The notes under the pieces were generated by a model. It was not told where the DNA came from. It searched no databases and worked only from the letters and a program-made list of their open reading frames with translations. From Capillidium heterosporum (lineage: Eukaryota; Entomophthoromycota; Entomophthoromycetes; Entomophthorales; Capillidiaceae), in contig WBMQ01000017.1 in the NCBI GenBank assembly GCA_016630905.1, forward strand, positions 91,019 to 155,018: a stretch of 64,000 nt of DNA, written 5' to 3'. Each line of letters starts with the position of its first letter. Position 1 is the first letter of the stretch. Shown here in pieces: positions 46,876 to 56,492 of this stretch. Position numbers and translations under genes: made by a program.

Positions 46876-48699
46876 ATGAGCAACGTCAAAATTTCAAAGT
46901 ACGCCTGTGATACTTGTAGGAGAAGAAAGATCAGCTGTGACCGTATTGTACCTTTATGTATTCAATGTGCTGACTTTGGTTATGGATGTACTTACACCTT
47001 CATGCCAAAGGAAGGAAGCAAGAAGCCCAAGATTAAGCCCATTATTTCTGATTCCAAAAGAATTGCCGACTATACCGACCACAGAGTACAAACATTAAAT
47101 ATGAAATCAGGTTCCAAATTCACCAAACCAAGTAGCTCAGATCACAAAGTTCATCTGGATCAAAACAAAATTTTGATATACAAGCCTAAAGGCATCCAAA
47201 AGATAGGTGTGGGAACTAGCTTCGCATCGGAATACTTCAACACCAAGTTCGACATGCTGATGACATTATTTAACAATACAACCTTCGAAAAGAGCCAAAA
47301 AGTATATATATCTACTACCGGTAGCATGGACTATTACGGCATAACTCCAGTAGCCAAATTTCTAACCATGTACATTGTTCACTTTTCCAAACCAGACAAC
47401 CTCAACCACATGTTTCTGAACCGTAAACCTCCTAAACTAGCCTGCTTACCGCCTTTAATCACATTGATTGATGTACAGAATTTGCAAGACAGATTGGTGG
47501 CAGCTTCAGTGACCAACATGTGTGTCAAAGCCTACTTCCAGTTCTCCCACCCCTACGTCCCTGTCGTCAACATGAGGTCCATAATCCAAAATTTTGAAAA
47601 CCACTCCCCCATTCTAACCAACATTATATGCTCAGTAGGTTGTGGATACCTACCCCATATTTCCGATAGGATACGGGATTACTTTTCCGATCGATCGACC
47701 AAGTTACTTGAATTGTCGTATACCAAATGTAATTTGGATACAATTAGTGCTCTTCTCATCATGTCCAATTTCCAACACAACCCCAAAAATTTTGATAAAG
47801 GTTTCTTCAACTTAGGTTTGGTCGTACGTATGGGTTATTTCCTAGGTTTGAACAATAAGCCCAGATCTGGTACCAGTCAAGAAACTGAAGAGTTGCGACT
47901 TCGTCTGTGGTGGTTGTGCCACATTACCGACAAGCTATACGCGTTCTCTATAAATGGCATCTTGATCCACGACTTTCGGCTTGCCAATAGACCTTACCCC
48001 AAATTAAAATCTCTGGATATGTCTGAGGGTGAAATGGGTGAGACTTACCAGTTCACTATGGAATGCAGTTGCCTCTATATCAAACTACTTTCCCAACTCT
48101 GCAAACTGCTGGATCTCATATCGCGTAGGATCAATTTTACTGAAATCATCCCTGACGACAAAGTGGAGGAGATGCATCGTATAACTATGGCTTCGGCTCA
48201 ACACCTCGAGTTATGGGAGGCCCAAGTCACTCTCCAATTCCAATCGATGAATTCTACCAAGCCTAAATATATTCAAGCTATAGCTAAGCCCTTTATTCTA
48301 AACTTACGGCTTATATGCCATTCGACGTTGCTGTGCCTCTACCAGATTTTCAACAAGGTCAAGCAGGCTGGCTTAAAATCCTACTTTGAGATGAAAGCGA
48401 CCTTTGTCTCCGACAGTATGATGGAAGTTATCTTGGCGTTGGGAAACGATATCTACTTCAGTGGTACAACGTACAAGTTTCCGGCTCTAGCTGGTGCTGC
48501 TTTCTATCAGATAAAGAACTGCAAATCAAAGAATCGCAGCGTTGCCAACAAAGCCTTAATGAACGTTAAGACCATACTACGAATTTTGAACCATATGAAG
48601 GTTTATTATGCATTGGCTTACGAAAGTCTTAACATGACGCTGATGTTGGCAAGGGCTGAGGAAATGGATTTGGGCGAAGAGTTTGAGGAAATGGATTGA
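46876..48699 (+). CDS. Zn2Cys6 transcription factor, right arm copy
   Basis: 607 residues, with the zinc cluster at 10-37 and the middle homology domain as in the other copy. Residue differences from 16004-17827 are Asn/Thr near 350, Leu/Phe near 509, Ala/Thr near 531 and Val/Met near 596. There are also at least five silent changes, all 3' of about 47920. Both copies look functional. Confidence 0.9.
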   Translation: MSNVKISKYACDTCRRRKISCDRIVPLCIQCADFGYGCTYTFMPKEGSKKPKIKPIISDSKRIADYTDHRVQTLNMKSGSKFTKPSSSDHKVHLDQNKILIYKPKGIQKIGVGTSFASEYFNTKFDMLMTLFNNTTFEKSQKVYISTTGSMDYYGITPVAKFLTMYIVHFSKPDNLNHMFLNRKPPKLACLPPLITLIDVQNLQDRLVAASVTNMCVKAYFQFSHPYVPVVNMRSIIQNFENHSPILTNIICSVGCGYLPHISDRIRDYFSDRSTKLLELSYTKCNLDTISALLIMSNFQHNPKNFDKGFFNLGLVVRMGYFLGLNNKPRSGTSQETEELRLRLWWLCHITDKLYAFSINGILIHDFRLANRPYPKLKSLDMSEGEMGETYQFTMECSCLYIKLLSQLCKLLDLISRRINFTEIIPDDKVEEMHRITMASAQHLELWEAQVTLQFQSMNSTKPKYIQAIAKPFILNLRLICHSTLLCLYQIFNKVKQAGLKSYFEMKATFVSDSMMEVILALGNDIYFSGTTYKFPALAGAAFYQIKNCKSKNRSVANKALMNVKTILRILNHMKVYYALAYESLNMTLMLARAEEMDLGEEFEEMD

Positions 48700-49276
48700 G
48701 GGGACGCATCTTTAAAGAAAAAGTTTAGAGTCGTATGGATCATGTATATATGATAAAGATTGATTGGGCTGACGAACATGTGAGTATTTATAATTCGTAT
48801 CTCTTTTGAATGATGTTTAAGGATATTTGTTTTCTCGCTAAATTTCATTCCAATTTTATCAATTTCGAGAATAACTTAGGTTCCAAAAAATTTTAAAGCC
48901 AAAATGTTTATTTAGAATAAAGCATAAGGTGAAGAATAAATATGTTCTAGATGCTTCTTAAAGCACTTAGAGGTTGGAATGAGAAGGTGGGGGACAGATC
49001 TTCCCAAATAATATTTTCGTTTCCAGGGAACAAGAAAAGGTTGCCAGGTAACAACGGATCAAGGTCTGGTCAGGATGCGATTTCTTCTACAAGTCTACCC
49101 TTCATATATTGGGCACTAACGTTTCTCAAATGATTTGAAAGAGATAAAGAATATTGGAAGCGATCCCGGCTGAAAGAAGCAGCAGAGTCATTCCAAAGCT
49201 TATTATAAAGATTTAAAATACACAGTTTTTGGATGGACATAAGTGTGCTTGTAAAATGGCTGCATCAAAAGATTTT
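48700..49276. other. Segment edge and outer flank
   Basis: 48700-49001 matches 15749-16003 in reverse with many changes and an extra ~45 bp (GTCGTATGGATCATG and on). 48832-48895 holds the 65-bp dispersed repeat. After 49001 the sequence is unrelated to the MULE or block B, and no gene is seen. Confidence 0.5.
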
Positions 49277-50286
49277 TGTAACAACTCTAGTCGTCACAAT
49301 CCCGATTATTAGATCATAGACCTATTCTTTTCTAGTCCCCTTTCTCTTGCTATACCTTATCAATTTTCAAAATTTTTTGTTATGAATCCACTTCACATAT
49401 CAATTATTTCGATTACCTTTATATTTTCTTAAACTTGACCATAACCTGGGAACTCTAGCGATTAGCAGCACATTAGCTGATCCACACCTTCCAACCATGG
49501 AAACGCACCAGTAGTAGTTAATAGAATTACTGGCTCTTTTGGATAAACTTGGTAAACACTCACTTAATCTATAGAGTAGTGGATTGCCGAAGGGGAATCC
49601 AATCTCGCTAACATCACTACAACCAAGGTGCCAAAGGGATATTTAAACCCCTCGACGACTACCAAAAACCAACATCTTGACAGCGTTCCACCTTGTTATT
49701 TTTAATAGCTGTTACTCACCCCCTGTCCCAGCCATAGCTGTTCCCAGCAGCCTGGTTTCGTCCTTGTCCCTAAATAAGTTTATCCTTTACCTGTACTTTT
49801 ATTTTCAGCATAGTGATACTATGTGGTTTAGTCTCTCCATCCTTCCAGCCTCCTACTACCTTTTGACGATTCTTGCTACCCTCGAAGCTCACCTTCTTTG
49901 GGCAATTAATGTTACTAATACCGTCTATCCCTTTGAACCAACGTTGACCTATCAACCAACTCTTACCTTTGACCCTAATACTGTGGTACCAGTGGTTGCA
50001 TAACTACCACCTAGCCGGCTCCCTCTAGTTCAGCATCACTCTACTTCCAAGTCCTGACTCGTCTCTTCGGTCCTCTCCTGGAACTGGGACTTGACTACCA
50101 TTGTGTGAGCGCTTCTTATGATGTACTTCCTTCACCTGGCTGTTTGGCCTGCTATCCGGAAAATTCAAGCTTTTGTCACTAATGCAGTAGTGGGCCTTAG
50201 TTCCGCTTTCCTAACCTACCACGTCATGAGTTCCTAATATGATGCCATCATTGACTGGATCCAGCGATACCTCCTTGGATCTTACA
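49277..50286 (+). mobile_element. Long-form LTR-A, 1010 bp, abutting a MULE relic
   Basis: It runs TGTAACAACTCTAG ... GGATCTTACA, with the same parts as the nested long form at 26654-27666, including the hydrophobic frame region. The MULE relic begins within a few bases of its end. No target duplication found. Fossil. Confidence 0.75.
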
Positions 50287-50289
50287 CCT

Positions 50290-51123
50290 ATAATGCTTCA
50301 AGTACTGCTGAAAGCATGAATGCTCAACTCAAGTACAATGTCAGTGAAGCCCATAAGAACAAAATTTTAATTGGTTAGCTCATCAAGAACTGTGATTCTG
50401 TTGTTGCAAAGAAGGTCTGGGAGCACCAAAACTACGATAATATCAGCCTTAACTACACGATTCTTGAGCTACCTGCTGTTTTTTGACATGCAGTAAAGAA
50501 GATTGTTTCGAAGGAGGTTTTGATGATACTTCAAGACCACCTTATGGCTGCTAAGCTCAACTATGAGATAAAATGAAATCTACTAGCCCCAGATGAACTT
50601 TATGTCAAGAATAAATCCGTCAAGGAGGCAATTAGTGTTGTAACGTTAAACTCAGCTAAGGAATATTGTACTTGCTGTTTTGATGAACAGAATGGTCTCC
50701 CTTGCAAGTATATCATGGCTGTCAGACTGAAATGCGGTAAGCTTCTGATAAAGCCTGAAGATATTCATGTACGTTGGATGGATATATTCAAATATGGCTC
50801 AAGTCAATTTTAAAGTTAATTCTAACTGGTTATATATGGTAGTAAATCGGTTTAACGAAGCTCCTCCAAATTTAAAGGACTACCTAAGTGTTCAATTGTT
50901 TAGAGATTTAGAAGCACATATAGCCCGTCTCAAAGCACTCGACCCAATGCACTTTAATGGAATCTCTGAGCCTCTTACAACTCCAAGAGGGCGACAATCA
51001 GAGAATGCAACTGAGCAAATTCCACTCACCTATGAACTTGTTGCACAAAAGGAGGAAGAGGGAGATTTATACTGCAACACTTGTACCCAGTTAGGCCACA
51101 CAGCACAATATTGTTCCAAATAA
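50290..51123 (+). pseudogene. MULE transposase relic, C-terminal third
   Basis: It begins at the catalytic-Glu region (STAESMNAQLKYN). A SWIM finger CTCCFDEQNGLPCKYIMAV follows, with Tyr where the last His belongs, then an open frame at 50767-51123. That frame ends in a complete zinc knuckle CNTCTQLGHTAQYC after a PRGR linker. Stops occur in the first part. The N-terminal two thirds are missing at the LTR junction. Confidence 0.8.
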
Positions 51124-51930
51124 ATATATTTTTGAATAAACATGCATTTACAGCTTTATATTTCATAGTTTGACATATACTGTATATAATGAAAGGTTGA
51201 ATATGTAGATGGTTTATTAATATAAATAAAGGAATGGGCAGCCGTATTAAAACAAATGGGTTTAAAAATGAGGTCCAATAGGCTTTTAAAAATGCATTTA
51301 TATAACATACGTACTTATATATATAGATGAAGAACTAAAAAACTCATATTTCGAACCTGATTGATATCTATTAGTTGAAAAGCATATATAGTTTACCTTG
51401 GTATAAACGTTAGAATCAATGAATTGAGTTTTAACTATGCAAGTAATATTAGCAAAAATCTAGTCATCTTGTATATGTATGGGTACTAATAATTTTAATT
51501 GAGTTTAGTTTACAATATGCGATATTTCTGTTTTATTGTTCTGTAGATCTGTATAGCTAAAATGGAGAGGGTTTTAGTATTGCTTTGGAAGAATAAAATA
51601 AGGTACAAGAAAATGATGCTACTCTGGATATTCCTATTTGCTGGAGCAACCTTGGATCACTTATACAGAATCCCTATTTAATTTATATAGATCTGTAAAC
51701 AACCCTATAACACCAGCACCACTATTCCAAATATTAAATAGCAAACTATAAACAACCAATAATAATAGAGAATAAATTATTTTACCGATATAGTTTTGTC
51801 AAAGTTTTGCGAATAAATCTGCCCCCACTTCATGTCTCTCTTCCTTATTCAACAAAAACTTAGCTGCTTCCTTATCAGCAAAACTATTCATAAGTTTAGT
51901 AAATTCCTTCACCTGGCCAATACCCATCCT
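51124..51930. other. AT-rich gap, no gene seen
   Basis: It lies between the MULE relic and the intact transposase. I looked for an inverted partner of sequence around 54200-54980 and found none by eye. Confidence 0.35.
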
Positions 51931-54174
51931 TTACATTATATCATAAAACGTCTTTGCTATATTAACTGCTTCTGACTTAGTTTCATGACTGGTAATATCA
52001 CTTTCAACCCAATCTGTAATATCAGATGCAGTTTCTTTGATATCTGCCAATTTATAATTGATTTTCCAACGTTGAGAAACTAAATTTAAAATTGAGAACC
52101 CCTCTACATGTTGATAAGCCGCCATCTCATGTCTACAAGGTATGCCTGTTTGGGAGCGAAATAAACAAGTGCAAATGTTACTAACTATTTCAGTATGTCC
52201 AGATTCAACATCTAAAACCTCAACCTCAGTAGCAGTAACATTAACAATACGACATTTAAGAAGCTTTGAATATTCACTAACAAAGATACTATAGGCAAAG
52301 TTACTTACCGCAGTATAAACCTCATTATTGAAATGGTGCTCCATTAGATGCTGGGTTTGTACTTTTGAAATTGCCTTCTTGAATGCCACCTGTTCAGCTT
52401 CGTCACCTTCTTGCACTAATCTTCTTACAACTAATGGCAGATTTCGCGGATTTTTACCTAAAATACGTTTGTTTCGCTTGTGGTTCGATTCGACTCGTTG
52501 AGTAGTTGTAATCCTCATACTGAATTCACCTTCTAGGTAACGGTAGCAAAATTTATCCCTTTTACGAAATACTGACCTTACATAGTTGATAGCCTTTTCT
52601 TTCATATCATACTTTTTAAAGAGGTTGTTGAGCTCATCATCTAAACTATCCTTACTTCTTCTTGCTTGGATAATCTCATAAATGTTGGTGATAAATTTAC
52701 TCAACTTATTGTCTAGTTGCTTTCCAAGGTTCCGTTTAAAGTTCAAAGTAATATGCCACATACAAAGAATATGACAACTACTTGGAATAACGACTCTAAT
52801 TGCACCAATATAGCTTGCATCAGAATCTGTAAATACTGTCTTAGGAGGGAGTTTATGGACAGTAAGAAATGAGCAAAGCACTTCAACAACAGTTTCCAAT
52901 CTTTCATTAATAACAAAGGCAGACCCAAATGAAACTGTATTTCCATGTTCATTTATACCAGCGAACGAAAGGAAAGGTAAGGTAAGGCTGTTAGTATTGA
53001 ATGTACTATCAAATATTAATATATCTCCAAATTTCTTGTAATTATCAGTTTGCATTTCTGTCGCCCAGAAGCATGAAGTGAATAGCCCATCATTATCATT
53101 GAAAACAAATTGAGCCTTAGGTTGAAACGTCTTTAAATCTTCAAGAGTTTCCTTTAGCTTGTCACATTGCACTCGATTTTCTTCTTGGTAGTGTTTTGTT
53201 ATAAAGCGTTGAATATCTGATTTTGTCCAAGTAATCTTATGTTTAGGAACTTGCAGAAGTTTGTAAATATCATTTGCAGTAAAAGTCATTTCATAGTACT
53301 TAATAATGTCGTCCTTTAGGTATTCTGGTATACCTCTAAACTTAGCACTACTCATCTGATCTACTTTTAATACTGGTGTACAGTCATGATCTAACTTAAA
53401 CTTATTGACTTTAAACGTGCTCTTCCCTCCTCCGCCATGGTCAATGTTGATTTTAAATCCACAAATAGTAGGTGGGCTTGTTGATTTCAGCTGCTTTAAA
53501 GACTGGATTCTCCAATGTGAGCACTTTAAGGTATATCCGGTAATTGTGCTGTCCTTTAACTTCGTTCTGCCTCCACTAACTAAAATGTATCCTTCTTCCT
53601 TAGCTTTTTCCCATAAATAATTATAGAGATCATCTAATTCTTGAAATTCCAAGTTGCTTAAAATTTCAGAGGTAAAGAGGGTGTTTATTTCTTGAAGATT
53701 TTCTAACAGATCATCTTCAGTATCCTCAACTAAATCGACACATTCTGTTGCTAGAAAATTGGAAGTTACTTCAGGCAAGTTATCACAAACACCCTCAACC
53801 AAGTCATCTTCTATAGATAAGCAGTCCGAAGCTATCCCCTTTAATTCAACTTTATCATCCTCAGCCAAATCTGCCTCCTCTAATGAACGGTTCAAAACTA
53901 TACCCTTTAACTCCTTTAGTTCGCCTTCAACCAAATTGGCACCTACTGGTAGGCAATTTAACTTTAAGTCTGTTGTTTTATCCCAACCATCGTTGTTCAA
54001 GTTATTGGTCACTTCTGAAGAGTAGAGGACAGATATCTGAGCTGACTTCTCTTGGTTATATTTAATCGAGTTGACAACCGTCATTGATAAGCCATTCCAA
54101 TTCAACTTAGGTGAACTATCTTGAATATGTTCTACTAGCTTGGTTTTCTCTGTTGGTAGATTATTAAAAGCCAT
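51931..54174 (-). CDS. Intact MULE (FAR1/MuDR-like) transposase
   Basis: 747 residues from ATG 54174; the frame opens at 54219 with TTG only. The N-terminus (to ~185) is acidic and holds imperfect repeats around ELKGI and LVEG. A FAR1/WRKY-GCM1-like Cys/His region follows (LKCSHW, TICGFK, LDHDC). The MULE core has LIFDSTFNTNSLTLP with the first Asp, VFTDSDASYIGAIR with the second, and TQRVESNHKRNKR with the Glu. The SWIM finger is CTCLFRSQTGIPCRHEMA with all four ligands. It lacks the C-terminal knuckle and the introns of the other MULEs, so it is a different subfamily. I could not find TIRs. It may be an autonomous element or a domesticated regulator like plant FHY3/FAR1. Confidence 0.85.
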   Translation of the reverse strand: MAFNNLPTEKTKLVEHIQDSSPKLNWNGLSMTVVNSIKYNQEKSAQISVLYSSEVTNNLNNDGWDKTTDLKLNCLPVGANLVEGELKELKGIVLNRSLEEADLAEDDKVELKGIASDCLSIEDDLVEGVCDNLPEVTSNFLATECVDLVEDTEDDLLENLQEINTLFTSEILSNLEFQELDDLYNYLWEKAKEEGYILVSGGRTKLKDSTITGYTLKCSHWRIQSLKQLKSTSPPTICGFKINIDHGGGGKSTFKVNKFKLDHDCTPVLKVDQMSSAKFRGIPEYLKDDIIKYYEMTFTANDIYKLLQVPKHKITWTKSDIQRFITKHYQEENRVQCDKLKETLEDLKTFQPKAQFVFNDNDGLFTSCFWATEMQTDNYKKFGDILIFDSTFNTNSLTLPFLSFAGINEHGNTVSFGSAFVINERLETVVEVLCSFLTVHKLPPKTVFTDSDASYIGAIRVVIPSSCHILCMWHITLNFKRNLGKQLDNKLSKFITNIYEIIQARRSKDSLDDELNNLFKKYDMKEKAINYVRSVFRKRDKFCYRYLEGEFSMRITTTQRVESNHKRNKRILGKNPRNLPLVVRRLVQEGDEAEQVAFKKAISKVQTQHLMEHHFNNEVYTAVSNFAYSIFVSEYSKLLKCRIVNVTATEVEVLDVESGHTEIVSNICTCLFRSQTGIPCRHEMAAYQHVEGFSILNLVSQRWKINYKLADIKETASDITDWVESDITSHETKSEAVNIAKTFYDIM

Positions 54175-54983
54175 TTGAGTAAGTCTTGTAAGATGTGGAG
54201 TGATAGTTAAAATTTTCAATCTGGAAATTGAAAAGTAAACTAGAAGAAACTTACACTTTTAACAAAAAGTTTAAAACTAGTATATAATAATATAACTAGT
54301 TGGCTGTATATACCAATATACATATAGTACAAACTTTAAATAAATACTCTAAATTATATTGCTTTAAACTGAATATACCTTTAATTATAATATAAATGCT
54401 TATCTCATTATACTACTAACCTTATGCAAGCAATCTAGCCAACCTATAAGACAAAGCTTATTGTCTAAACATGTTATGTAAAATTAGAATGAACTAAATT
54501 ACTTTAAAGTGGCGGATCTTACACTTAAATCTACTTCGACTGCTTTTGACATCTTACTTTGTTGGTTTCTGGTTTGCCGAATTAAACTTGTAATTCATCT
54601 GAAGCAGGTTGGAATTGAAGCATCGCATTTAATATATGTAGCTTTATCTTGAAAGATCTATAGATTCTAGTTAAATTCTGCCATTCTTTACTCTGAAAAT
54701 AGCAAGCAGAAGTATTCCAAATTAGCAAGGAAGAGCCATGCTTTTCAAATGCTTGGTATATCTCTTTCATCTAATTCGGAATAAAGGAAATCTTTATCCA
54801 AAATGCAGTTTACAGTTATCTGCAATTAACTTGATATTGCTAATCGATTTTCCTTATTGTACCAAATCTATTGGTTTTGAATTTACAAAAATAGTAAATT
54901 TTGCATAAAGAGCTAAGTTGTCCATTTTTAAATTTTACAGCTATATCTAACAAAGTGAGTGAAAGCAACCAACCTTTTTAAAC
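54175..54983. other. AT-rich gap, no gene seen
   Basis: 5' flank of the MULE transposase and of the hypothetical gene that starts at 54984. The 62-residue frame at 54582-54770 (minus) is not supported by anything else. Confidence 0.3.
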
Positions 54984-55862
54984 ATGTACGGCTTACCCGA
55001 TAGTAAGGATCATTATAGTCATTTCGAACATGAAAAGGTGTCATAAGCATTAGGATCCCTGGAAGCCAAAGTCAACTAACAGTATGTACTAAAAGTGGCC
55101 AAGTAGTTTCGGAAACGGTATCCCAAGCCAAAGGAAAAGGTAATTTTTATGGCAGTATATCAGCCCCAAACGATCAAAACTCAAGTAAAAGTAAAAACGA
55201 CGAATTAAGAGGTCACCAACAAAGCTTATTAACTAGCATTAGCCAACAAATCAACCCTACCCAAGCTAACTCAATTGCTACTGAGAATGAAGCTTTCACC
55301 ATCTACTCCAAAGACGTACCCATCAAAATTAACCTTCCCACCTCCTACTTCAACCAAGCTAAGCAAGTCACTTTCATCCCATCTCCTCCAACCGTCAAGT
55401 ATTTTGACTTTACCGAGCTACATGGAGTTGGCAAACCTCAAGCAACTTCAGCCGAAAGCCACTTTCAAATCGAACTGCAGATCAACGATCGGTATCCATC
55501 GATCAAAGTAAATTTCAATCCCAATACATCTAGAACTATCCTCAATAAAGCTATAACAACCGATGTTATTGATGAATCTGAAACAGTTCCCTGTCCTGAA
55601 CATTTACTACCGACTATACCTGAAAGTTGGGAAGATCCCATCCATTCAATTGTCTTTCCAAGGCTATTTTATAATTCGGGTAGGACGTTCGCCTCCTATG
55701 ATTCAGACTTCGAACCGAAACGGGATCCTGGTGTGATAACAGTGCGACTACCCCCTCCCTTAGGATATATTAGGAAGAATTCGAAGATGAACGATAGGTG
55801 TAAACATAAGGATTTGTATAATGAGGTTAGTGAGTCGATAAAATCTCAATCGTGGTGGTAGG
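54984..55862 (+). pseudogene. Hypothetical protein gene with one frameshift
   Basis: An open frame of ~275 codons runs from about 55035 to the TAG at 55862 without an ATG near its start. Just upstream, in another register, the ATG at 54984 gives MYGLPDSKDHYSHFEHEKVS and then a stop. A single-base slip near 55035-55045 therefore separates the start from the body. The body is hydrophilic, Ser/Asn/Pro-rich (IPSPPTVKYFDFTEL; SWEDPIHSIVFPRLFYNSG) and ends SQSWW. No signal peptide, membrane segment or known motif. It could be a recent pseudogene or a base-call error. Confidence 0.5.
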
Positions 55863-56492
55863 TGATTTTTTCAGCTAGTTTAATGTTAATATTATCACTT
55901 TGAGTATGAACTGAAGTTATTTTTATTCCTTAATAACTATAATGAATTTTTACTTTTGTATACTATGTTTAAAAAGTAACTTATGTTTTAAAATTTGTTT
56001 AACAATGTAGGCGAAAGATTAGTTTTACTGTTTAGACCTCCTTACTTATCTAAAGTTTGCTGTTATACCCATTAATCACCTTTTCATTTCAAAAATGAAC
56101 TGTAGACATATTTAAAGTTATATAATAATGTTTAATGAAGGTATTGATATAGAAAGCTAACTTATAAAGTTAAATTAAAGTGGAATGAAAAAACTATAGT
56201 TGGGTCAGGTGCTCAAGTTAACTGGTTCCAAAACTTGCAAGATGGAGCCATAAGCTCTTACTGGCAACCAGTTAGGCAAAATATTCCCCTTATAAGCTGT
56301 ATAAACGTTTTCAAAAGCTGGGATAGTATCTTCATGATTGTTATAAAAAGTCTGGATCTCGAACTACAACTTACCACCCACCTTGGCTTTGTTCTCCTTG
56401 GAAATAAACATCTCGACGTTGGTAGTAGTGCCGTTTTTGTTTCCTCGGAATAGGGGAGATGTGGAAATTGGTATTAGATCTCAAGGTGATAG
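55863..56492. other. Intergenic, no gene seen
   Basis: Lies between two convergent broken genes. AT-rich at first; part of 56230-56492 may be the last decayed portion of the M28 gene, as its composition resembles coding DNA. Confidence 0.3.

Larger units (their letters stand above)
36909..49001 (+). repeat. Complete copy of the 12.1-kb segment (right arm)
   Basis: It contains everything found in blocks A and B in one uninterrupted order: WOPR 5' flank, WOPR, downstream flank, LTRs, HARBI1-like ORF, family D repeat, IS630 scrap, Zn2Cys6 gene. 36909-40361 mirrors block A and 38934-49001 mirrors block B. The overlap is the WOPR gene and its close flanks. Confidence 0.9.

Noticed and set aside
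7593-49001. The 12.1-kb segment as one giant transposon (cargo element)
   Set aside because: No shared terminal motif, target duplication or captain-type recombinase at 36909 or 49001. The MULE and LTRs explain the ends better.
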